Shown here one piece after another: positions 19,300-30,355 of a stretch of 64,000 bases of DNA. The position numbers were made by a program, and so were the translations under genes. Location of the stretch: assembly GCA_030549205.1 (NCBI GenBank), contig JAUKTV010000021.1:282801-346800 (forward strand). The letters run 5' to 3'. Each line of letters starts with the position of its first letter. Position 1 is the first letter of the stretch. The notes under the pieces are model-generated. The model made no database searches and was not told the origin of the DNA. It saw only the letters and a list, made by a program, of their open reading frames with translations. This DNA comes from Apiosordaria backusii (Eukaryota > Ascomycota > Sordariomycetes > Sordariales > Lasiosphaeriaceae).

Positions 19300-22200
19300 T
19301 ATTTATACTTTTTTAATCTATATCTACTTTCCGATCTTTACCCGATATTAATAACACTATTCTTACCTTCGATACCCTCTATAATAGTATCCTTATCGGC
19401 ACCGGCAGCCTTACTTTTAAATTCTTTCTTCTTAAGTTTATCCTTACTTTTATCCTTTATATTAACGCTACTATTATTAAAAAGCTCTTTTTTAATAGGC
19501 TTATTAACTTCTATTTTATCAGTCTCTATAGCCTTGCCTTTAAACTATTTAGAAAAAGATTTATCGGAAGCTTACTTAATAAAGCTATTTAAAATATAGA
19601 TTTAATTGCAGGCTTTTTAAAACGTTAGCTTTAAACTTCTTAATAGGCAGCTTTTAAAAGGTTTTAGTAAAAGTAATAAGTATAAGACAATTATATAAAG
19701 TAGTTATAAACCTTTTTATAAAGAAAGAAACGGAAAGACAGTCGATACTTAACTTAACCTATAAAATAGTTGACGGTTAGTTAAGCTAAGATAAAAGAAA
19801 TAACAGTATAAAAATATTAAAGTAAGGTAAAAAATAAGGTAAAAGTAAAAGACAGTATGTTAATATAAATATATTAAATAGTAAATAGACTTACGATTTA
19901 ACTTAGAAATACTTTACCTTTTAATTATTGTAAATAAAGATAGTTTCTTTAATATTAATAAGTATAATATAAGGCTTAGTATACTAAACCTTTATAATGC
20001 TAATAATAACTGGCTTATTTAGGTAATACTTGACCTTATATAGTTTAAAGATAAGGTCTTTGTTTTTATTATTAAGAACGTTGGTAAATATAACGATAAT
20101 AAAGATATAATCTCTATTATTATATTAGTAAATAAAGATCTAGTCGACTTTATTAAGCTAAATATTCTTAAACTCTTTTTCTTTATATTTAATATAGTAG
20201 CTATAGGTAAAGATATATCGGTAAAGGCTTTTAAGTAAATAATAAAATTAGCCTTTACTTAACTTTAAGTAATGCTAAGACTTAAGTTAAGTAAAGCTAT
20301 TAGTTATAAAAGTCGTTAAGTATATATAAAGTAATAGTATAAAAATATATAGGTTACTATATAAAAATGAAAACTTTATATAGCTTTTGTAATGATTTTA
20401 AGGTATTTAAGTAAAGTCGAGATTATAAGAATTATCAATATTAATATATATAATTGCAATTCTATTATAATAGAAGTATTAATAAATAGCATACGATTTA
20501 TTTCTTCTTTATTTTCAATTTTAGAATAGCGTATTAATATACTATTTAAATATAAGCTTTTATATAAGTATAAAGATATTTCAAATAGCTTAAAAATCCT
20601 TTTATTTTTTAAATCTTTCTTAATATAATACCGATTAATATATCCTTTATTTCGACTTTATACTGACTGATTAATATACTGAAAAATAGCTACTTTTACT
20701 TAAATTATTAATACAATTTAAAATTGCAAGTTTTATAATAAAATTTACTATATTGGTTGAGATTTTAATAACTAAAGTTATCGCTAATTAGTATTACCGT
20801 ATTTAACGATATAGAATATAGTTAAAAGTAAGTTATTATACTCTATTGCTTTATTTAAGGCCTTTTAAGATATTATTAAACTGCTACTATAAACTGTTTA
20901 ACTTTAAGTAATAGCTATAGTAGGGCAGTAAAGATATAGGATAGAAGGGAGGGTTAAGGAAAAGGTTAGGGGAAAAGGTAGACTTACTTATTTATAAATG
21001 TAAACTTATTAGCTTATTATAATGTACTTTTAAAAATATATATTTTAAGTTAGCTATAATAATAGATATATACTTTCTATAGCTTTTTTTTAAATACTTT
21101 AAATATTTAAGCTTATTGTTTTAAAAAGGCTTTACTATTATTAATAGTATAGCGGATATTACTAATATTTATTTAGCCAATAATTGTAGTTTTTTAATAC
21201 CTTTAGTTATTACTAGCTTTAATATTAAGCTTAAAGTCGGCTTTTAAATCTTTAGTATTTAAATCCTTACAATTTATCTGTAATAAAATAGGACTAAAAA
21301 GCGTAGGATAGCGTTTATATAAATTCTTAATTTTAGTTATTAATTTAAAGTTAGTATAGATAAAAGCATTATATAAGAAAAGTTAAATCGTAATGCTTAT
21401 ATTTACTATTGTTAGCTTTTGCTTTTTAATATTAATTGTATTAAAGTGCTTAACTTAATCCTTAAGTTTACTATTAATTATTAGTAATTAACTACTATTA
21501 ATAAATAAAATAATAAATTAAAGTAAATAGAGAAGGTAACTATAGTATATATACTCTAGTTACTTAGTATTAAGCCTTATTGTAAATAGATAGTAGACTT
21601 TAAAGTAATAATAATAAGATGTAAAGGTAGAGACTTACTAGTGCTGATTTTCCTTTATTAAGGTATTAACGTTAATAGGAAGTGTATACTTTTATACGAT
21701 CTTATAATAATAAACGTTAATATAGATATTAGGCCTTATTATAGTATTTAGTTAGTTTAATATACCGATATTTTAGCCTTTTTAGACCTTTTTATTTTAT
21801 TCTATCGACTATATTATAACGTCGGCTATATACTTTAACAGTATATATTATATTAATAGATTAGTAAAGATAACCGAAGGAGTATATAAAGGGTGATAAT
21901 TTATTATATAAGCTATATAAGCTGTACGATTAAATGTTTAAGTAGTAAATAGGTAAAGTATTTAGTAAGTATAGTAAGTTCGGTAAATATAGTTATTAAT
22001 ACTATCTCTTTCTTTAACGGTAATGTCGAAATTTATTAAGATGCTATTTAATTAAGTAAGGTAAGTATAGGCCTATACGATATAATTAATTATATCGCTA
22101 TTATCTATCTTCTTTTATTTAACCTGCTTAAAACGATTGTACTTTTTAATTAAATATTAAGGAGCTATAAACTAAAAAGTAAGCTAGATATAAAGTAAAG

Positions 22201-25200
22201 GAAGGATAATAATAGACTATCGAATGTAAGTAAATAAGGAATAACTTTTTAAATAGTAAATAGGCAATTAAAGTTGCTTTTAATTAAGAGGAAATAGCTA
22301 TACTTTTAATTTGCAAATATATACTTACCGATCTAGCTTAATTAAGATCTTACTAATTAGTAATTTATATATAAGTTAAGTTATACTTTAGAACTTTAAG
22401 TATATAGGATTTAGGAGGCAAAATAAGATTAAGTCTAGTATTAGAGTAATAAATAGAAGAGGAAGTTTATCTTTATAAAGGCCCTATTATTAAGTATAAG
22501 CGCTGCGGTCCTTTACTGTTTATTTCGAATATATCTTTTTATATATTTAAAAGATCTAATAATAATAACGGCTATATGTCTCTCTAAGAAGTGGAGCTTC
22601 CAAAAAAAAATTCTTTTACAATGCCATACCCGGCGTTAGTTCTCTTTACAGTTAATCTAGTATGCCACTTAAACTGCTTAAGGCTACCGTCATAGTCATG
22701 TAACTATTATATGCTTATTATATACTTATTATATAACTAAACCTTCTACCGTTAAGTTTAACAATAAACTTATATAATAACATTGTAACCAAACTTTCTA
22801 AACACCTCCTTTACTATTGAATTACTTATGACTGTACCGATAACTCCTTCGCCGGCCTATACTAAAACCAGATACCAGTACTTATATAAGGTTAAAAAGG
22901 ATCCTATTTATTCTTCTTCCTTTCCTACATTACTTACTATATTACTCTCTTACATTACCTACTACATTACTCTCTTACATTATCTACTATATTAAAACTT
23001 AATCAATTGCAATACTAAGTATAGGTTTATCCTATATAATTTAATAACTAAAAGATGGTATTAATATAATAGTAGTATACAATCTACTATACTGAAAGCT
23101 TATAAGTATAAGATCCTAAAGCTAAATTACTATAAGTATTTCGAATTGGCTGATATAATAATAGCTATACTAAAGAAAGATAGTAAAAAGTAAAAGAATA
23201 TAAACGTCGCTTACGCTCGAATATATACTATATATACTATTGCTACTTTATCTATCGACCAATATACCAGACTCTATTAATTTAGATAGGATTTAATCGA
23301 TTTCGATATAGACCAGTAAATTAAAGAAGATAATACAGAGACTTAAGATAAAGCCTTTCAATAGAAGGATAAGGTAGAAGGATAGTTGGCGAAGTTAATA
23401 TCGATTGCAGGTATAATAGTAAAGGCTAAGACGCTTTAATAGGTAGCTAGTTTAATAGTATACCAAATAACTTAAAGATACTATTGTGTTGATCGTAAGC
23501 ATCTATATGTCACGTCTTATATATATACCACCGAACCTTAAGATAACGGCTATATATATAATAGTTAAAGTTAAAGATAAGGTCAGGTTAGTTGCGGTTT
23601 TAAAATAATCTTTTAATTCTATAAAATTAATACTACTTTAGTACTTTAAGACTATAAAAACCGGCATTTTTATTTTACTATACTATATTACTAATAAAGT
23701 AGACTGTAAGAACTATTAATACGACATTTTTTCCTTTAATCTTTACCTTAATACTTTAATTAAGGTCGCTAAAAATATAAAAAGACTTAATAGTATTATT
23801 AAAATTAGAACTATAAAGGCTAAAGGTTAATAATAAGACATTTACTTTATAATAGCGATCTTTAATAAACTGGCTAGTAAAAATGGTATATATATTAATA
23901 AGTAAGTAATATAAATTGCAGTAAAGCCCGAAACTATCGATAAATAGTATAATAGGGTAAGAAACAATTTCGAGTTTAGGCTTATCCTATTATTTAAAGA
24001 GTTTATACTTAAAGACCTTAATTTCTAGTATACTATAGAAAGGATAAGTATAATAGATCGGGTAAACCGTTTTATATTCTAATATTATATATCGAATAAA
24101 GAATCTTATTTACTTTAATAGAGATGTTTTAGTATATTAAAGGAACTATTTGTATAGGTTTCTGCTAAAAATAGCTAAGAAGTTAAGGTATAGGTTATTA
24201 ATTTCTTTACCTTAGTATTAATAGTAATTAAAACTAAAAGTAATAATTATATATAGATTAGACTTAAGGACGAAAGTGACCTTTTCTATTAAAATGTACT
24301 TTACTTTATTTTATAGAGGATTAAGCCAAGTTTCTTAATATTTATATAGATATAAAGGTAGTATACCTTTATTATAGTAGAAAAAGTAAAAGAAGGCTTT
24401 TTAAATTTATAGTACTATACTATCCTTTTAACTAATATAGCGTTTAATATAATAATTATATCCGATATTAGATATATAGCCAATATGTATTTTCTTATAG
24501 TCCTTATTTTTATTTCCTTACTAACAATAGCAATCTATATTAATATAAATTTATAAAACAAAGTTAAATATAAGTATAAGTAATTTCTTCTTACTATATT
24601 TGTTTAAGATATATATAAACTTACTGCTTATTGTCTGGTTAAATAAAGTTTAAATATATAACTTATATATCTTTCTTAATATATCGATAAAATTACCTAA
24701 CCTAAAGTATATTATATTTATAAGGTTAGAAAATATAAAGTTAGTAAAAAGGGTAATAAAGTTAATAATATAAAGGTTATCTATAATGTTATTTAAATCT
24801 TTATTTAATCTTTCAGCCTTTATAACCTTTTTTATTTTTTTAGTACTTTCTAATTTAGCAGTATAGAAAGGGATATCGGCAATGTATATATTATAAAAAG
24901 GAAAGTACTTGTAAATTCTGTTTTTAAAAGTTGCTAGTTAGTTTAATAAATTTTTAATCTTTTTAAAACAGTTATCGGTAATAAAGGAAACGTCGACTTT
25001 ATAATCTTATTTAATATATAATATATTACAATAGGCTTCTGTAATTTAATTTAATTACTAAAAGAGACTAAAGACTTTATATAGTATAGTATATTAAATA
25101 CAGTTAAGTTTAAAGATATAAGTATATATATTAAAGCTAAATTTAAAGTTAAAGATTTTTAGCAATTGGTTTTAACAGTATAGGATTAGAATAGAGAGGT

Positions 25201-26100
25201 TATTATTAATAGCTATAAAGATATCTTTATTAAAGTTAAAAGATTAGCGATATTAAAGTTAAATATTTAATTTATCTTTTTAATTGGTTTAACTTTAAGC
25301 TTTATTAATATCTTTATTAAAGGCAGTTATAGGCATTTTATCAGTAGCTTTTAAAATAAGCTTTTTATATTAATAAACTATATTAAGCTTTTATTAATTA
25401 AAACCGGTTAGAATAATCTTAAGGTTAAATTTAATATTGGAATTATTTAAGTTAATAATGCTTATAAACCGTTAACCTTATTGGTCTATTCTAATATTAA
25501 AATGCACTTTACTTTTTTTTAACTTATCGGAACCTACAATAGTAGCCTTATTACTATAGATAAAAATATTATCTATATATATATTATTATTATTATAATA
25601 GAAGTTAATCTCTATTTTATTAAAGTTATCGGTTAAGCTTATATTAGTATTATAGTTAGTAAGTAAGGGGTTTAAAGTTTTGCCTTATATTTTACTTTAT
25701 ATTTTACTTAAAGGAAGGCGTTATTTAGTCTTTTAAGTATAAAGGCAATGTATTAAAGTAGTTGTACTTTCTTTATTTTTAATAAATCCAATTGTTTATT
25801 AATAAGGTATTTTAAGATTTGCTTTTTAATATTATATACTATAGTAGTTTAAAAAGAGTTTACTGTTTTAATAGAAATCTATAAAGAAAAGTTGCTTTTT
25901 ATAAAGGTAGTAAAGTAGGATTTCGAGAAATTTTATAAAGTTTAATTTTTATAAAGTCCTATTTTTACATTTATAAGAGAGTAAATGATAGTTTAAAAGG
26001 AAGTTGTAAATTAAAGGTAAAAGCAATCTATTTAAAACTATAGTTACTGTTTATATTTTAAAAAGCTTTTAATATAGTTATTAAATACTAAGGCCCTATC
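19300..26100 (-). pseudogene. TNP2-like large transposase relic, interrupted
   Basis: Read right to left, a long frame can be followed from about 25,950 to 23,590 and again from 22,560 to 19,300, broken by the inserted repeat at 22577-23543. Stops sit mainly at expected Gln. Recognisable stretches: NISLTDNFNKIEINFYY (about 25,640); PIILFIDSFGLYCNLYYLL followed by LLTFSLYSSNFNNTIKSF (about 23,990-23,770), which matches the 'DGFGLYRNMYRSLMG...LTLGPHGSN' block of fungal TNP2-type transposases; NAGFYSLKVLKQYQFYRI (about 23,640); then, beyond the insert, IIRPNIYINVYYYKIVQKY and LIKENQHQQ (about 21,700), matching 'RPN.H...HY......Y..P.......GE..HR'. The tail near 19,400 is Lys-rich (KDKSKDKLKKKEFKSKAAG). 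The reaction would be DDE-type cut-and-paste transposition; no catalytic triad could be assigned. Family assignment rests on remembered motif patterns, so it is moderate. Confidence 0.55.
22577..23543 (+). mobile_element. ~0.97 kb element with long target duplication, copy 1
   Basis: This segment begins TGTCTCTCTAAGAAGTGGAG and ends CCACCGAACCTTAAGA. It recurs inverted at 52999-53951. TAACGGCTATA directly precedes the element (22566-22576) and directly follows it (23544-23554), an apparent 11 bp target duplication (up to 13 bp if ambiguous edge bases are counted). Inside are tandem TTACATTACYTACTA-like words (22925-22995) and a plus-strand tract of about 110 codons (about 23,095-23,460) with TAG at expected Trp, reading LKLNYYKYFELADIITAIL and QYTRLY. 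No terminal inverted repeat longer than a few bases and no LTR partner is seen. Class unknown. It interrupts the transposase relic. Confidence 0.75.
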
Positions 26101-26959
26101 TTTTAATAGCTAACTTTTAAAATACTTTCTTTTTCTACAATGCTTTAATATATAGTTAGAGTAAAAAGTAAAGAGTAATTAATTCTATTTAATAGAACTA
26201 CCTTTTTAGATTATTCCAGTTATATCTTTTAGTATTTAAAGTAAGTAGAATTTTCTTATTAAAAGTAAGTAGGTAAATCTTTTACTTACTTACTTTATAA
26301 AAGCTTACTATAGACTATTTACTTACTTTAATTGCCTACCTATTAGTATAAATTCCCTTTCCCTCTTTTAAAACTCTTCCTTTTTCTTTCTCTTTTCTTC
26401 TTTATACATTTACTTAGTCTTTAGCCTACTAAAAATTCCTACTTTTATAAAAGAAAGGTATAACAGTTACTATATTATAGCTTTATTTTCCTTTATTATT
26501 CCATTCTTATCTTTCTTTAATTATTATTATTTATATAACTTAAAAGTCATTAAACTTAAACTAACAATTACAGTATACCTTAAATTTCTCCTATTATTAA
26601 AAGTACCGATATACCTATTATTTAGTATAGTAAGTTATTACCTTTTAAAGCCTTTATTTTCGGACAATAAAATCGCTAATACCATTTTTAAATAAAATAA
26701 TATAATTAAACTACCGTTATATTTTAAAAAGACTTAGTCTTCTACCGGTAGAAAATGTAAGTATAATAATAAAATAAGGCTTAATATACCTAATTTCGAC
26801 TTAACTTTTACCTTAATACTATTGCTATTTAGTTAAATAGGTCAGACTTATCTTTTAAATATAACAGGTATATAGCTAATATTAACCTTAACTGGCTTAA
26901 TCTATATATACCTTTTTATTAATAATATAAGTTTACTTTCAATTGATATTTTCTTAGGG

Positions 26960-29200
26960 TATAAGATATACTATCAATTTATTTTCTATAGTTTTATTAA
27001 ATATATAATATCTAGCTTTCTATTTTTTAATAGAATATTTATAAAGCCAAGCTTGCTTATTGCCTTTAAAGTAAAATTAAGACTGTTAATACCTATGCTA
27101 TTAAAGGAAAGGAAAAGGCAGTTAAAAAAATAGTCTAACTATCGATATTTACTAATTAAGTTAATTTCTTTTAAAAGAAGCCTATTTAATATACTGAGTT
27201 TTAATCTGCTATTAAAGTAAGTACTATTAGCCTTTTTATAAGTATTACCTCTATATTTAAAACTATACTTAAGAATCTAATTATACTAAGTTAAAATAAT
27301 ACTTTCCAATTGCTTAATAGTAGTATCTTAATTAACAACCTTAATACTTTAATTATTCTTTCAGTTACTTCAGTATACTATACTAAAATGATTTTAACTT
27401 TTAAAAAGTTTAAAGACAAATACCCTTCTTTCTTTTTAAAGGCAATTAAAGTTAATATATTTTAACTTAAAAAGGCTAGCTTTATTTGGCTTTATTAGGA
27501 TAAGACTATTAAATAGTTTAAGGTTAGGTCTATTAGTACTATAGTAAAGAAAGTTAGTAAAGTTAGCGACTAATTGGTATTAAATTTTATAAATGTAAAT
27601 ATTAAGTCTATACTGATTTATTAATTTAATATTAAGTATAAGAAGGATTATTTCTTCTATTATAGTAAGTATTTTATCTTTAATACTATATTTTATATTT
27701 TTAACAATTATATACTATTTAGGCCTAATATTTAAGCTTTCTATAATAAAGCTATAACTATATATAATGATTTTTAAAATAAGGCTATTTAAGATAAGGC
27801 GGCTTATTTATTTAATATATAGGGATAGTATAAGAATTATATAGCTTTAAATAATACTATGTTCGAGCTTTTTTAATAGATAATTGATTAGAGTTTTAAT
27901 AAAGATGTTAGGTATAATATATAGGTTTAAATTAGAAATATTGTAATTGTATAATTAACTAAACCTGCCTTTTTAATTTATTTTAAGTATATATAGAGTA
28001 TACTTAACTTTAATAAGACATTCTTTAATAGTAGTATATAAGTTAAGTTAGTAAAGTTCTATATTTAGATTATTATAACGATACTTTATTTAATAATTTA
28101 GCGTACTATAATATTAAAGAAGATCCTTAATAGTAAGGATAGAAATGTCTATACCGATATTTAAAAGACCTATTAAGTCTTTACCTTTAAGTATTGCTTT
28201 ATTAATATTAAGTACGATATATTTATTTAAATTGTTACTTTAATAAAGTATATATAGATCTGTTAAATAGTTAAAATGCTATTATAGAATATTTAGGATA
28301 ATAAAGTTTCTTTATCTTTTTCCTTTAGGTATATTTTTTAATTAGCAACTTTATTTAAGGTATTAAATTAAGTTACTACTTATATTGTATTAGTAATCAA
28401 GACTTTAAAAGGAAATAATTAACCTTTTTATTATAATAAAACTATTAGTAGTTCTATTAAGCGCTTTCTATAAGGTAAACTAACTATTAGTATATTTAAT
28501 AGATATAAGATTTAAGAGTTTATATAGTATAATATTTAGTAAAAGTAGGCTTATTTAGTTATTAAAGGGCACTATATTAAACCTTTTTTTGGTAATAATT
28601 AAAAGTATATCCTTTTTTTAAATTTTAATTAATATTTGTAATTTATTTATTAATAATACTATAAAGACAATATCTTTTTACTTATCTTTAATACTTAATA
28701 TCCTTTAATTCTATTATTAAGTATAATAGATACTTTTACTACTGGAATTAATACCTTTTTACTTAATACTTATTAACTTAGCTAATTCTTTTAACTTTAA
28801 TATCTACTTGTTAATAATAGGGATTTAGCTATTTTATATTAGTATTTAGAGTTTTCACTAAAGCTATCGAATATTAATCTAACTTTAATAATATAGAGGT
28901 TATAATCTTTATAGTATATATATATTTAATATATTCTAATAATAGCCTTTATACTTAATTAACTAAAAGCTTTATTTTAATAAGCTATATAAATAGGAAC
29001 TATACCTTTATAGGATTTCTTTATTAAAGAGCTAATCGTAAGTTTAAATAAATATAAAGAAGAAGAAGATATTAAAAAGGGTCGGTTAGTTACTTAAGAT
29101 TAGGCTATAGAGACTTTTTATAAAACCTTACTATATATTAAGTTATTAGTTCGTTGTTTTTACTATTATATAGAGTTTTAAGCTACTATATATAGTAATA
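26960..29200 (+). pseudogene. Unrecognised second gene of the 11.3 kb element
   Basis: A single plus-strand frame can be read for roughly 700 codons with TAA/TAG only where Gln or Trp is expected. Samples: AKLAYCLQSKIKTVNTYAIK (about 27,050), MILTFKKFKDKYPSFFLKAI (about 27,390), NNTMFELFQQIIDQSFNKDV (about 27,855) and FFIKELIVSLNKYKEEEDIK (about 29,020). It is rich in Gln, Lys and aromatic residues and has no motif I can name. It starts about 0.9 kb from the start of the transposase and points away from it, so the two may share a divergent promoter at 26,100-26,950. It could be an accessory DNA-binding or regulatory protein of the transposon. Function unknown. Confidence 0.45.
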
Positions 29201-29690
29201 GTTCAAATATAAAGTAATAGTTAATATTAAAAGTAGTATTGGAGTTTTTATATTATATAACACCTAGGTAATAATACTTATAGAGATACTTAAAAAGGAT
29301 AGAAGGATAAATAGCGATAGGTAGGAGTTATTAATATAGGGCTAATGTAGTTTTTAAGATAGATTTCTTATATTATAAAGGTAAATACCGGCCTTATTAA
29401 TTCCTAATATTCTTAATAAAACATTTATATCTTTTATTACAATGTCTTATATAGTAATTTAATATAATCTATACTGTAAATAAGCTATAAACTGCATTTT
29501 TAATTATAATATATACTAAGTCTTTATTAACTTTATATTAACGTTAGATATTAAAGGAAAAGTAGGGCCCTATATTGGAAAGTGGGGCCTGCAAGTCTAT
29601 AAGGCTATAAGTCTGTAAGTTTTAGTGGCATGCAAGCCTTACGCTACTTGGCAAGCCTTGTAAAGGTGCACGGTTTCCCGCTAAGGTACT

Positions 29691-30355
29691 TTTGGGGACA
29701 ATGCTACCGCTGTCCCATGCTCCTTGGCATCAGGGCACCATCAAGCTTCATGCTTCTTGCTTCCAATGCTGAAAACTCTGAGACTTGGTATTAATGTACA
29801 TCCCTCCTCCTCTCTATGCTGAACACGGGTATTCTGATAATCAACTCTCTAGCGTAGCCGCAGGCCTGTATCGCTAGAACTCGCTTCCCCCTGCATCTTC
29901 GCCTATTGCAGCGGCGCCGGCTTGCAGTGGAGGACTACCCCGGCCGTTGGACCGCACGCCTGCCCACGGGCATTTGGGACCCCTGAGAGTCATGACCAGG
30001 GGGTGTTCTAGCGTGGTACCTCTCGTGCAGGGGGTCGGCTCCTTTAGCACGAACCACTTGTTGCACAACGAAATTGGGCCTGGAAATGGTACCGAAAGGC
30101 GCAAGGCGGCTTCGATCAATCATTTTTTCAAAGTTGTGCACACGTGGGCCCCAGCGCAACACAGCCGAACTGATCCGGGCCCAAGGTAGTGTAACCGGAG
30201 TAGCAGATTGAGACTCCCTAGCTGCACACCGAGCACACCCCTAACACAGGATGCACACCCCAGCCCAGGTTCCAAGCCCTGACAGCACCAGACTGGCTAC
30301 GAAGTAGGAAATCATCGGCGTCTGGATTAACATGTCATACTGCGATGTTATTGTA
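29691..30355. other. Spacer between two transposons, no gene recognised
   Basis: Normal, GC-richer sequence between the 11.3 kb element and the mariner element. Overlapping open frames at 29874-30189 on both strands show no motif or coding preference. Confidence 0.45.

Larger units (their letters stand above)
18374..29690. mobile_element. 11.3 kb TIR DNA transposon, RIP-degraded
   Basis: The two ends carry a perfect 15 bp inverted repeat: AGTACCTTAGCGGGA at 18374-18388 and its complement at 29676-29690. Because GTAC is palindromic, an alternative reading is a GTAC target duplication with TIR CTTAGCGGGA. Inside both ends are subterminal repeats of words such as CTTACAGACTTACAAGCC (18494-18560) and AAGTCTATAAGGCTATAAG (29592-29625). 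Base composition switches sharply at both borders: normal outside, extremely TpA-rich inside. The content is a minus-strand TNP2-like transposase relic and a divergent plus-strand gene. A ~0.97 kb repeat is inserted at 22577-23543. Superfamily not settled; a CACTA/Plavaka-like (CMC) or other large cut-and-paste element is the best guess. Confidence 0.8.

Noticed and set aside
22577..23543. The 0.95 kb repeat as a solo LTR
   Set aside because: It ends in TTAAGA rather than CA and has an 11-13 bp rather than 4-6 bp duplication.
23590..24950. A plus-strand gene in this interval
   Set aside because: A plus frame can be read with many assumed Gln, but the minus frame matches TNP2-type motifs and needs far fewer stops.
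18374..29690. The 11.3 kb element as a Starship
   Set aside because: It has clear terminal inverted repeats and a TNP2-like transposase and lacks a DUF3435 gene, unlike Starships.
29874..30189. Opposed ORFs of 75-81 codons between the transposons
   Set aside because: They overlap on both strands with no motif; probably chance in a GC-rich spacer.
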